NCBI GenBank assembly: GCA_015232555.1
Contig: JADFZJ010000006.1
Span: 17,272 to 81,271 of the forward strand
Length of the DNA stretch: 64,000 nucleotides
Direction of reading: 5' to 3'
Source of the DNA: Desulfamplus sp.
GTDB taxonomy: Bacteria > Desulfobacterota > Desulfobacteria > Desulfobacterales > Desulfobacteraceae
Both the position numbers and the translations under genes were made by a program. A model generated the notes under the pieces. The model did no database searches. It had not been told where the DNA came from and worked only from the letters and a program-made list of their open reading frames with translations. Below, piece after piece: positions 1-7,903 of this stretch. Within the stretch, counting starts at the first letter, position 1; every line of letters begins with the position of its first letter.

Positions 1-986
1 GTACCATTACCAATAACATCTTCAGAAGAAAATGTATTTTTTAACAAGTAATATAAATATGAGTTTTTGCCTTCTTTGTGGTTCAGTGCTGATAAACCAC
101 GACCAATAATCATTTTGCAATCAGCGATATTCAAGCGACCTACTGGAGCACGCACACTAATAAGAATATCTCCTTTATTGGCAATTCTCCCTTTGGTGTT
201 ACAGTAAACATCTTTCCTTGGATAGCGTTTTCCATAAGTGCCTACACCTTGATTAAATGGTAAACCATCGCCATTCTGATTATAAAATTCTGATGGCGGG
301 CTTTGTCCCATAGTTGCATTAGCAACGTCTCCAATTCTCTTAACCTCCCACCCATCAGGCACACCTTTTACAATTTTGGTTTTTTCATGTTCTGGAAACC
401 TCAAACGCACGAACCACTCACGATAAATCTCTTCCGCCATTTTTTCTAAAATCGCTATTCGGCGGTTGTTGTTTTCGATTAGGTCATCGTAAGCGGTGAG
501 GACTGAGGCAATTTTACGTTGAATTGGGAGTGGGGGAACAGAAACTGGTATTTCATTGATTTTATAAATTCCGAGTTTACCTTGAGCCGCTCCTGCTGAG
601 GCTTGCTGCATTATTTGTTTACTATAAGGGCTAAGCAAAACGTTTATCAAATATCTGTGGAAAATCCCTTTATAATTTGTCAATCTAACGGCATTCTCGG
701 AGAGACTTGCATTATCAAGCTCTTCAGGTACAATACCAACATCTCCGATATTTGCTCCAACGATCGTAATCAGAATATCGTTTTTATTCGTTGTATATCG
801 TTTAATTTTTTCTCTTACAGCCTCTGAAACAAAAACAGGGGCTTCAATTTTTACTTTTCCATTTTTAATATCTCTTGCTCTAATATATGGATAACCATGA
901 GAGGAAAAATTCTCACCTATAGGTAGTCTTTTGCCGCCTTTGATTTCACATAGTTCTTTTAATTTTCGTTGCTTCCAAGAATTCAT
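1..986 (-). CDS. hsdS: Type I restriction enzyme specificity subunit S (HsdS), partial
   Basis: DNA-recognition subunit of a type I restriction-modification complex. Translating from the ATG at 986 gives an open frame of 328 residues that runs off the left edge, so the C-terminus is missing. The protein starts MNSWKQRKLKELCEIKGGKR. It then shows the usual first target-recognition domain (NDILITIVGANIGDVGIV), a central conserved helix (PLPIQRKIASVLTAYDDLIENN, here split for length: PLPIQRKIASVL then TAYDDLIENNNRR), and a second recognition domain with GDILISVRAPVGRLNIAD and IGRGLSAL. Full HsdS proteins are about 400 residues, so roughly 70 are expected beyond the window. It lies downstream of hsdM on the same strand but is separated from it by small toxin-antitoxin-like genes and a palindrome cluster. 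hsdR is not in view. The family call is certain; the target sequence cannot be read from the protein. Confidence 0.93.
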   Translation of the reverse strand, partial: MNSWKQRKLKELCEIKGGKRLPIGENFSSHGYPYIRARDIKNGKVKIEAPVFVSEAVREKIKRYTTNKNDILITIVGANIGDVGIVPEELDNASLSENAVRLTNYKGIFHRYLINVLLSPYSKQIMQQASAGAAQGKLGIYKINEIPVSVPPLPIQRKIASVLTAYDDLIENNNRRIAILEKMAEEIYREWFVRLRFPEHEKTKIVKGVPDGWEVKRIGDVANATMGQSPPSEFYNQNGDGLPFNQGVGTYGKRYPRKDVYCNTKGRIANKGDILISVRAPVGRLNIADCKMIIGRGLSALNHKEGKNSYLYYLLKNTFSSEDVIGNG

Positions 987-1023
987 TAGGTATTTCCAGT
1001 CGATGGGATTCAAGCATTTAAGC

Positions 1024-1135
1024 AGCCGAGCGATAAATCGCACGGCTAAATTTAACAAAGTCCAATAAATTGGACTGCTATAGTTGGCTTCAGCCAACTT
1101 TTATTATGTTAGCCCTGAAATTTATTTCGGGGCTA
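1024..1135. repeat. Cluster of four consecutive palindromes (REP/MITE-like)
   Basis: Four short inverted repeats follow one another with only a few bases between. They lie at 1024-1047 (AGCCG...CGGCT around GCGATAAATCGC), 1059-1076 (AGTCCAATAAATTGGACT), 1082-1099 (AGTTGGCTTCAGCCAACT) and 1110-1135 (TAGCCCTGAAAT...ATTTCGGGGCTA). Three of the four have AT-rich centres based on ATAAAT or its complement. No open frame covers the stretch. It sits between hsdS and the MNT gene and could act in transcript processing or termination, or be a REP-like mobile repeat. Confidence 0.75.
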
Positions 1136-1141
1136 TACTTA

Positions 1142-1456
1142 TCAAGTTACTAAAACGCCGTTCTTGGCATAATCCACAATCAATGATTTTTCGTTTTTCC
1201 ACTCTTCAGGGGTAAATGCTGTGGCTTCAATAGGAGCAAAGACTTGATAAATTGCTTCTGTCAAAATATCAATGCGTTCCCAGTAGCCCATATTGGAAAA
1301 ACTTGGTGAAATGACTATTAAATCAATATCACTATATTCACGAGCAGTATTAGCAGCATGAGAGCCAAACAAGATAAGTTGCTCAACTATTATGTTAATT
1401 GACTCTAACGCTTTCTTGAATTGTCTGATAGTTTTTAAAACTGCGTCTTTATCCAT
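1142..1456 (-). CDS. MNT-type nucleotidyltransferase (MntA-like antitoxin)
   Basis: A 104-residue minimal nucleotidyltransferase. The signature is LILFGSHAANTAREYSDIDL: a GS motif followed after ten residues by DID, the metal-binding aspartates of the polymerase-beta fold. Proteins of this family pair with HEPN-domain proteins, and in the characterised MntA-HepT systems the MNT protein neutralises the HEPN toxin by adenylylation. Here it overlaps the 3' end of the HEPN gene by 22 bp in the order HEPN then MNT, which fits one transcript and a functional pair. Pairing and antitoxin activity are inferred from the family and the position. Confidence 0.85.
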   Translation of the reverse strand: MDKDAVLKTIRQFKKALESINIIVEQLILFGSHAANTAREYSDIDLIVISPSFSNMGYWERIDILTEAIYQVFAPIEATAFTPEEWKNEKSLIVDYAKNGVLVT

Positions 1457-1815
1457 TTCAACACATCCTTGCTTTTATTAAGTATGTTTTTTGTTACTTC
1501 TTCAGTATATACTGCTTGTAATTTTGCCATATCATCAGGATAACGAGTAGCAACGCTTGCGGTATTCAGCTTTATAATAAATTTTTCTAATTCCTGCTCT
1601 GGCTTTTTCCCAATTTTTTCCAACAGATAAAGCAGGTTATGTGTTTTGGGTGGAACTTCTTTAAAACTCTTGTGATAAAAACCTTTCAACGCCTTTTCAA
1701 TGGACAAGTGAGCCATAAAGACAGCATAAAAATAACGCCCGCTGTTTTGCATGACATCGGCTGTATCCATATCGTAATCAGCTTGTTTAAGCCACTCTTC
1801 ATGTTTATCGCTCAT
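1435..1815 (-). CDS. HEPN domain protein (HepT-like toxin partner)
   Basis: A 126-residue protein of the HEPN family, recognised by the N-terminal helix pair ADYDMDTADVM...YFYAVFMAHLSIEKALKG and the later KTHNLLYLLEK and RYPDD motifs. Many HEPN proteins are ribonucleases using an R-x4-6-H motif. I do not see a clear copy of that motif, so the catalytic state is open; this subfamily (PF05168 type) often lacks it. The start overlaps the stop of the HicB-like gene by 4 bp and the end overlaps the MNT gene by 22 bp, so translational coupling along the whole string is likely. Confidence 0.82.
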   Translation of the reverse strand: MSDKHEEWLKQADYDMDTADVMQNSGRYFYAVFMAHLSIEKALKGFYHKSFKEVPPKTHNLLYLLEKIGKKPEQELEKFIIKLNTASVATRYPDDMAKLQAVYTEEVTKNILNKSKDVLKWIKTQF

Positions 1816-2009
1816 TTTGTATCCTTCACTATTCCTCGCAGAATATCTTTCAAACGATCATCAAGAATCAATTCTATTGCCTCTTGCAAACTCTTTTTTG
1901 TCTCTTCGATTGTTTCACCTTGACCATTGGCAGAGGGGATTTCAGGACATATCGCCCAATAACCGCCTTCTGGTGCTTTTTCAATAACTGCTGTCAGTTC
2001 ACCTTTCAT
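1812..2009 (-). CDS. HicB-like antitoxin (solitary)
   Basis: A 65-residue protein with the HicB partial RNase-H-like fold: TAVIEKAPEGGYWAICPEIP, then NGQGETIEETKKSLQEAIEL. HicB antitoxins usually pair with a HicA RNA-binding toxin, but no HicA frame is visible next to it. There is also no C-terminal DNA-binding domain, so it is the short form of the family. It overlaps the TumE-like gene upstream by 4 bp and the HEPN gene downstream by 4 bp. It may be an orphan antitoxin or have been recruited to one of these neighbours. Confidence 0.8.
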   Translation of the reverse strand: MKGELTAVIEKAPEGGYWAICPEIPSANGQGETIEETKKSLQEAIELILDDRLKDILRGIVKDTK

Positions 2010-2356
2010 TGTTTTAACCCTATAATAAATTCCATTACTTCTTCTAAATTTCTCTCTGATGAGGGGTTAATATTCTTTTGTTTTTCTACGTGCTTATGAT
2101 GGGGAAATCCTTGCAGTTGTTTATGGTGAGGGGCATTATCCCAGCCTATTTTTAATTTGTTTTCAAAAGTAAGCCAGTAATAACTGTAGCGTATAAGCTC
2201 TTCACCTTCCCATTGTTCAGTAACTCTTAAGTTAGTTCCGTCTTTTAGCACAATAATTAATCTTAAAGTCTCTTCATCAAACTCTAACGGCACAATACGT
2301 TGCACAAATTTACTGAATTTTTCTTCAATTTCGAGCAGGCGGATAGTTGCTATCAT
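2006..2356 (-). CDS. TumE/DUF6516-like toxin family protein
   Basis: A 116-residue protein with the hallmarks of the DUF6516/TumE family: an N-terminal strand region, RYSYYWL, then IGWDNAPHHKQLQGFPHHKH. The WDNAPHH and FPHHKH motifs are the strongly conserved part of the family. TumE proteins are described as toxin halves of two-gene systems whose antitoxin TumA is an HTH protein. Here the upstream partner is an unrelated 110-residue protein ending one base before this start codon, so the pairing differs from the described one. The family call rests on my recollection of these motifs. Confidence 0.75.
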   Translation of the reverse strand: MIATIRLLEIEEKFSKFVQRIVPLEFDEETLRLIIVLKDGTNLRVTEQWEGEELIRYSYYWLTFENKLKIGWDNAPHHKQLQGFPHHKHVEKQKNINPSSERNLEEVMEFIIGLKQ

Positions 2357-2689
2357 TTATCTGTACACCCCGTAAACTACTATTGCCTGTAGCGAGTCTA
2401 TCTGTTTTTGTGATTTTGCAGCTTCCTTTGTCCAGTGATGCCACATTATATAATCCTCGTGCATTTCATAATCTGCATCATCAGGTAATCCAGATTCTTC
2501 CAATTCAGACAGTTGTTTTCGGTATTTTTCCTCAAAAAACCGGATTTTACTTTGAGCCAAAAAAAGCCTTTTATTAAAGTCAGAGAGTCTGACTGCTGCA
2601 CCATGACTTATTACAGATAATTTCTCTTCATTTGAGAGTAAAATAAATTGACTTTCAATTCCTTCCTGAATATTAGCAATACATTCCAT
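2357..2689 (-). CDS. Uncharacterised 110-aa helical protein, possible partner of the TumE-like gene
   Basis: I do not recognise this protein. It is mostly helical, with a charged central region (FNKRLFLAQSKIRFFEEKYR) suggesting a coiled coil and a MHEDYIMWHHWTKEAAKSQK stretch near the C-terminus. No helix-turn-helix, membrane segment or signal peptide is apparent. Its stop lies immediately before the ATG of the TumE-like gene, the spacing of a two-gene toxin-antitoxin unit, and it is the first small gene downstream of hsdM. By position it could be the antitoxin; nothing in the sequence proves that. Confidence 0.65.
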   Translation of the reverse strand: MECIANIQEGIESQFILLSNEEKLSVISHGAAVRLSDFNKRLFLAQSKIRFFEEKYRKQLSELEESGLPDDADYEMHEDYIMWHHWTKEAAKSQKQIDSLQAIVVYGVYR

Positions 2690-2745
2690 ATAGTTACCCC
2701 ATAATTGATTATTATTTTGTTTATACCATTGCTGAATTAACTAAA

Positions 2746-4869
2746 CTACTCCCCTGCAATCAGCCTGATATTTTTTCCAATTATCATCTCTAATTCATGT
2801 GCTTCTGAATTGAGATTTTCAAACTCTTCATTAAGTGAGAGCATTTCACTGATAAACTCTTCATAACTTTTTCCATCTTCTTCAATCACAACACCAACAT
2901 AACGACCAGAATTAAGCGAATAATCCTGCTCTTTTACCTCGTCAGGAGCTGCCAACTTGCAAAGCCCTGTTACATCTTCATATTTTGCATCAGGAAAACG
3001 CTCATGAAGCCAAGCGATGTGTTCAAAGAAATATTCAGTTGCTTTTGCCTCATTATGCAGTTTATCTAATTCCAATTTGAGAGTTTTCAGGTCTTTATTC
3101 CTGCTCTGCTCTTTCTCAATATGACGAACTTTTTTATCCACCTCTTTTAGCACTTCATGCAATAGCGAAAAGAAAGGGGCGATTGTTTCTTCCATTTTGT
3201 GCTGTGATATGTTGGCATTATCAATATCAGTCAAATTAATCAATGCACTGTAATCAGCATATTTTTTCAATAAATTGTCAGCATCTTTCAGCACAGGCGA
3301 AAAATCAGGGGTATCTTTTCCGTTGTTTTCCTTTAAGAATGCGATGACCTTATTGGCAACCTCTTCAAGTTTAGGACGATGTTCAGTCAATCGCTTAAAT
3401 CCATCTTCAAAATAGCTGTGAACAAGCTCAACAAATGCTTGACGGTTTCCTCTATTAAGACGGCTGATAACAGCGATATTCTGTATCTGCTCCTCTGAAA
3501 ACTCACGGTGTGCCCTGTCAATCTGGGTAAAGATATTGCGTGCATCAATAAAGAGGATTTTGTTATTTTGTTTGGCTTTGTCAAAAAACCAGAGAGTTGC
3601 TGGAAGGGTAACTGTGTAGAACATATTTGATGGAAGGGTTATCATGGCGTAAATCAGATTGTTTTCAATCAGCTTTTGACGAATATCAGCTTCACTGTGT
3701 CTTGCATCTGAAGCTGAATTTGCCATGACCAATCCAGCACGCCCTTTCTCTTTAAGCGAGGTTGCAAAAAAGTTAATCCATAGATAATTTGCATTTGGGA
3801 CAGTTACTATTGCTTTATCTTTTGTCTCTCCTTTTGATTGTGCTTTGGCTTTGGTTTTGTTTCGCGGGATACCGTAGGTATTGAATCTTTTGTCTGCCTC
3901 AACAGATTCAAGGTTTACATCATCAACATTGAATGGTGGATTTGCTAAAACATAGTCAAATTTACCAAAACTTTGATGAATATCTTCATAATATGAGTTT
4001 GCCTGCTTAATTTCTCCTCTCAATCCATTAACAGCAATATTCATTTTTGCAAGTTTAACAGTCCCAAGCGTTTTTTCTGCACCGTAAACATATAGATTAT
4101 AATCATCTTTTGGATTGTTATTAGAGCTATCTTTTTTGTTGTTAAAGCTGTTTTTTTTGTTAGAGCCATTTACAGAGCGTTCCTGAATGAACTGTGCAGA
4201 TTGAACAAACATACCGCCTGAACCACATGCAGGGTCAAAAACTGTTCCATCGTGTGGCTCAATAATTTGCACCATAAGACGAACTACTGAACGTGGAGTA
4301 AAAAATTCACCTCCACCCTGCCCTTCTGCCATTGCAAACTTACCAAGAAAATATTCGTAAATCTGCCCAAACATATCACCTGTGGCGTTCTTGGGAATAT
4401 CAGCGAAATTTTTAATCAGGCGGATAATTGTTGTATTATCAATATTAGCATCATTGCCTTCCTGTTTCCGATTCAGACGGAAATATTCATCTTGAGGTAG
4501 CGTATCTTTAAGTTCAGGTTTGTATTGTTCAATAAGCTGCATTGCGTTTTTTATAGCTTGTGCAATATCGTGATTTTCAGGAAGGTGTAAAAGATGATCA
4601 TAACGAGCTTCAGGAGGCAGATAGAACCCGCATTTCTCAACCGCAATTGCTTCAATTGGCTTTTCACGGCGTGTATCTTTCAGTTTATGATACTCTTCTA
4701 AAATAGATGGTTCTGCCAAACTGTATTTATTGTCGGCAAATTTCAGAAAAATCAGACCAAGAATCGGTGTTGAATATTCGGAGGATTTAAGGTCAGAGTT
4801 GGCTCGCAAGGTGTCTGCTGTTTGCCATAGAGTTGCTTCAAGTTGTTTAAGTGCTTCGGTAGATGTCAT
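2746..4869 (-). CDS. hsdM: Type I restriction enzyme modification subunit M (HsdM)
   Basis: N6-adenine methyltransferase subunit of a type I restriction-modification system, 707 residues. The N-terminal helical HsdM domain (TLWQTADTLRANSDLKSSEY) is followed by the methylase motifs: motif I as FDPACGSGGMFVQSAQ and motif IV as LANPPFNVDD (the NPPF catalytic motif). The C-terminal part is helical and coiled-coil-like. At about residues 235-258 there is an Asn/Lys/Ser-rich insert (SNKKNSFNNKKDSSNNN) between motif I and the next conserved segment, encoded by a T-rich tract at about 4110-4172. This is one of many such inserts in the window. The gene is first in a minus-strand series that includes small TA-like genes and hsdS. 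A GTTC-N4-GAAC sequence at 4907-4918, about 40 bp upstream of the start, could be an operator. Confidence 0.95.
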   Translation of the reverse strand: MTSTEALKQLEATLWQTADTLRANSDLKSSEYSTPILGLIFLKFADNKYSLAEPSILEEYHKLKDTRREKPIEAIAVEKCGFYLPPEARYDHLLHLPENHDIAQAIKNAMQLIEQYKPELKDTLPQDEYFRLNRKQEGNDANIDNTTIIRLIKNFADIPKNATGDMFGQIYEYFLGKFAMAEGQGGGEFFTPRSVVRLMVQIIEPHDGTVFDPACGSGGMFVQSAQFIQERSVNGSNKKNSFNNKKDSSNNNPKDDYNLYVYGAEKTLGTVKLAKMNIAVNGLRGEIKQANSYYEDIHQSFGKFDYVLANPPFNVDDVNLESVEADKRFNTYGIPRNKTKAKAQSKGETKDKAIVTVPNANYLWINFFATSLKEKGRAGLVMANSASDARHSEADIRQKLIENNLIYAMITLPSNMFYTVTLPATLWFFDKAKQNNKILFIDARNIFTQIDRAHREFSEEQIQNIAVISRLNRGNRQAFVELVHSYFEDGFKRLTEHRPKLEEVANKVIAFLKENNGKDTPDFSPVLKDADNLLKKYADYSALINLTDIDNANISQHKMEETIAPFFSLLHEVLKEVDKKVRHIEKEQSRNKDLKTLKLELDKLHNEAKATEYFFEHIAWLHERFPDAKYEDVTGLCKLAAPDEVKEQDYSLNSGRYVGVVIEEDGKSYEEFISEMLSLNEEFENLNSEAHELEMIIGKNIRLIAGE

Positions 4870-4970
4870 CAGTTTCCTGTTAAAATGATATTATTTTTTT
4901 TCTTCTGTTCTTACGAACATAAGCAGCTTTGATGTAATTATTGTTTAATTGAAATTTCTGAATAATAAGA

Positions 4971-5453
4971 TTAATTTAAAGTTGTTATAACCTGTCCCCG
5001 TGATGTAAAAGAAATTCCCTGCTGCCCCTCTGTGCCAATCATAACAGATTCAATAATCGGAGAATTGACAGGTTTGTCAGATTTCCATTCAACCATAAAA
5101 TTTGCACCTGAACCACCTGATTTATCTTTTTGTGGGATAACATATCGTATTGATTCAAGAGGTTTAAGGATAACGGACTTTTCTGCATATTTTTTGAGAA
5201 GTTCCCCTTTTGTTCCGTAGTAATCAGCATAGTTTACTGTGATTGAGTGGTTTATATCGACATTTCTGATGCTCAAGGTAACGGTCAACAGCATGGGCAA
5301 CTCCCTGTCACCTGCGTAAATATGAGAGTATGCAGGGACATAAAGAGTCTGACCTTGTGAAAGAACTATTGAATCATCAGCATGGACAAAAGCTGCGATG
5401 CCAATTGATAAACAGATTGAAATTATAAGAGATAAGGAAAATATTTTTTTCAT
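4971..5453 (-). CDS. Exported DUF3124 family protein
   Basis: A 160-residue protein with a clear Sec signal peptide (MKKIFSLSLIISICLSIGIA, predicted cleavage after FVHA). The mature part contains YVPAYSHIYAGDRELPMLLT, a conserved start of the DUF3124 family, then beta-rich segments including TLSIRNVD and FMVEWKSDKPVNSPIIESVM. The family has no established function and is probably periplasmic with an immunoglobulin-like fold. It stands alone between hsdM and the antiporter gene, with about 75 bp to the latter on the same strand, so co-transcription with the antiporter is possible. Confidence 0.75.
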   Translation of the reverse strand: MKKIFSLSLIISICLSIGIAAFVHADDSIVLSQGQTLYVPAYSHIYAGDRELPMLLTVTLSIRNVDINHSITVNYADYYGTKGELLKKYAEKSVILKPLESIRYVIPQKDKSGGSGANFMVEWKSDKPVNSPIIESVMIGTEGQQGISFTSRGQVITTLN

Positions 5454-5528
5454 AGCGTGCTCTTTCCGATTGATATTTTTATGTGATTAAATTCTTATGA
5501 TTGTTTCATGCTTATAATTGCCTGATTC

Positions 5529-7592
5529 TTATGACGTTTCAGCAAGTTTTTTAAATTCATTCCGCTCATGTTTATTACCAACTACGGCAATTAAATCTCC
5601 TTCTTGAAAGGAATAATCCACCTTGGGGTTGGAGTAAAACTGTTTTTCATGGATAATTCCTACTATTGACGCACCTGTTTTTGTTCTAACTGCCGCATCT
5701 TTGATAGTTCTATTTATAAGAGAGCTTTCAGATGTAAGGGTAACCCATGAGATTTCAAGCATATTTTTTATATTGTTGAGTTTGGCAAGAAGCTGCTGAT
5801 CTTGACTGATTGTTGATGGTTGGTGAGGCTGATGTTTTTTTTGTGATACATCTTCTTCCTTCTCATCATCACCAAAGTGGTAAAATACCTCTTCCTCCTC
5901 CTCATCAAAGTGGTAAATTGGCTCATAAAGCTGCTGTCTTACAGCATCAGTATATTCCTGAATTACTGTTACAGGCATCTCCAAATTAATTAGAGCCTGC
6001 CTTGCAATTTCAAGCCCTGCCTCCATCTCTGGCAGGACAACCATATAAACTCCGTTTTCGTATAGTGCCCTTGTCTGCTCAACGCCATCTGCCCGAACAA
6101 TTATACGTAGTTCAGGATTAAGAGAGTGTGCCTGTTTTACAATTGACTGAGATGTAATAAGAGAAGGTGTTGTAATCAGAAGAAGTTTAGCAGCCTGTAA
6201 TCTTGAGACCTCAAGAACCGTTTGATGTGTCATATCACCATAAACAACAGGAAAATTTGCATTTTTGCACTCAACCATACGCTGGTAATTAAGCTCTATA
6301 ATAATAAAAGGTATAGTAAGTTTTGTCAAAACTTCGGCAATATGCTGTCCAACCCTTCCGCCTCCTGCAATTACAACATGTTGACTCAACCCTGAATTGG
6401 GTATGTTTGCTGTTTGCAAAGGCTCATAATGAAAGAACCGTTTTCTTAGTTTATACAGCGGAGTTGCTAAAGAAGATGCAAAAGGGGTGATGACCATGCT
6501 AACGACTGATATTGCTAACACAAGAGAGTAGATATCTTGGTCAATCGCTTTTGTTGCAACTCCTGTCCGTGCAAGCACAAATGCAAATTCGCCAATCTGA
6601 AAAAGACCTAAACCTACTGCAATTGGAATAATATTGATATATCCAAAAACCATTGACAGAACGAAAAATATTGAGCCTTTCAAAATTCCGATTATAAGAA
6701 CAAGAGATATAATTTTACCCCAATTTGCAAGAAGAAACATGGGGTCAAGAAGCATTCCAACTGATGTGAAAAATAAAAGTCCAAAGATATCCCTTAAAGG
6801 TATGATATCACTTAAAGCCTGATGTCCATAATCAGATTCGCTCAACACTATTCCAGCAACAAAAGCACCAAAAGCAAATGATAGACCAAACAGATATGTT
6901 GCATAGCCTATACCCAAACCTATAGCTGTTATAGAGAGAATAAACAGCTCTCTGGAGTTCCATTTTGCAACATTTCCTAAAATCCATGGAAGTAATTTTT
7001 TCCCAACATAGAGCATTAAAAAAATAAAAATTACAGACTTGATTACAGCAATGCCCAACAATGGCAGACCTGCATTAATGTCACTTAACTGTGGAAGTAT
7101 AATCATCATTGGTATGACTGCCATATCCTGCACAATAAGCATACCAATCATAACTTTGCTTGAGAGTGTTCCGACAAGCCCTCTGTTCATAAGGGTCTTA
7201 AGCGTTACCATTGTGCTTGATAGAGATATCAACGCCCCAAGCCAGATAGAGCTTATCGTTGACCAGCCTAAAAAATATTTACCAATTAAAAAGCCAATAC
7301 CAATGGTCAAAATAACCTGAATAGGGGTGCCAAACAAGGCAATCTTTCGTACAGGTTTGAGTTCGCTTAAAGAAAACTCCAATCCTAATGCAAATAGAAG
7401 AAGAGCCACTCCAATTTCAGCCAAGAGTTCGATGTCGTGAATATCTCCAACCGTAACTCCTCCAGTGTATGGACCTACAATGACTCCTGCAAATATATAT
7501 CCTAAAATTAGAGGCTGCTTTAATCTTTGTGCAATCAATGCACCAATCAGAGCAGCAACCATAATAACTACAATATCAGCGGCTAAGCCCAT
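5529..7592 (-). CDS. KefB-type monovalent cation:proton antiporter (CPA2) with TrkA-N and TrkA-C domains
   Basis: A 687-residue inner-membrane antiporter. Residues 1 to about 385 form the Na+/H+ exchanger domain with about twelve membrane segments ([18 protein letters not shown] and [13 protein letters not shown] are typical). Next come a TrkA-N/RCK nucleotide-binding domain ([18 protein letters not shown]), a linker very rich in Glu, His and Gln ([20 protein letters not shown], about residues 555-600), and a TrkA-C domain ending [19 protein letters not shown]. The family exports K+ or Na+ against protons and is gated by nucleotide or ligand binding at the RCK domain. The His/Asp/Glu-rich linker is not a general family feature and may be another low-complexity insert or a metal-sensing segment. 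Confidence 0.9.
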   Translation of the reverse strand: MGLAADIVVIMVAALIGALIAQRLKQPLILGYIFAGVIVGPYTGGVTVGDIHDIELLAEIGVALLLFALGLEFSLSELKPVRKIALFGTPIQVILTIGIGFLIGKYFLGWSTISSIWLGALISLSSTMVTLKTLMNRGLVGTLSSKVMIGMLIVQDMAVIPMMIILPQLSDINAGLPLLGIAVIKSVIFIFLMLYVGKKLLPWILGNVAKWNSRELFILSITAIGLGIGYATYLFGLSFAFGAFVAGIVLSESDYGHQALSDIIPLRDIFGLLFFTSVGMLLDPMFLLANWGKIISLVLIIGILKGSIFFVLSMVFGYINIIPIAVGLGLFQIGEFAFVLARTGVATKAIDQDIYSLVLAISVVSMVITPFASSLATPLYKLRKRFFHYEPLQTANIPNSGLSQHVVIAGGGRVGQHIAEVLTKLTIPFIIIELNYQRMVECKNANFPVVYGDMTHQTVLEVSRLQAAKLLLITTPSLITSQSIVKQAHSLNPELRIIVRADGVEQTRALYENGVYMVVLPEMEAGLEIARQALINLEMPVTVIQEYTDAVRQQLYEPIYHFDEEEEEVFYHFGDDEKEEDVSQKKHQPHQPSTISQDQQLLAKLNNIKNMLEISWVTLTSESSLINRTIKDAAVRTKTGASIVGIIHEKQFYSNPKVDYSFQEGDLIAVVGNKHERNEFKKLAETS

Positions 7593-7903
7593 TTATAAAT
7601 AACTCCTTTTTAATCATTAAAGTGTAATCTTTTTTCAATTTTATACTACAACATACAGTAATGTCATCATAAGAGTCAGTAAAGCAGGAATCAAGTAAAA
7701 GTTCATCAAAATCAGAACTGATGTTTGTGCTGTAACCTTTCTGTAACTGCTGCTGTGATATGAGATAATAACGTCAAAAGGTTTTAAGATGAATAGAAAA
7801 TTATGAACACATTATGAATTATGAACACAAAATAGCAATAAGCGTAATCAACCAGAAGTAATCAATCCACAATGTTAATACTCATTGAAAAAGGAGAGAG
7901 TCA
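7593..7903. other. Divergent intergenic region between antiporter and fdhA
   Basis: About 310 bp without a gene, between the minus-strand antiporter gene and plus-strand fdhA, so it must hold promoters for both. A direct repeat TTATGAACACA occurs at 7801-7811 and 7819-7829 (18-bp spacing, nearly two helical turns), about 75-100 bp upstream of fdhA, and could bind a regulator. A GGAGAGAG ribosome-binding site precedes the fdhA ATG. I could not identify a convincing sigma-54 element. Confidence 0.4.

Noticed and set aside
1435-1815. HEPN protein as a certain RNase
   Set aside because: A proper R-x4-6-H motif was not found, so nuclease activity is not claimed.
4907-4918. LexA-like operator upstream of hsdM
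   Set aside because: GTTC-N4-GAAC is the inverse arrangement of a GAAC-N4-GTTC LexA box; kept only as a possible palindrome.
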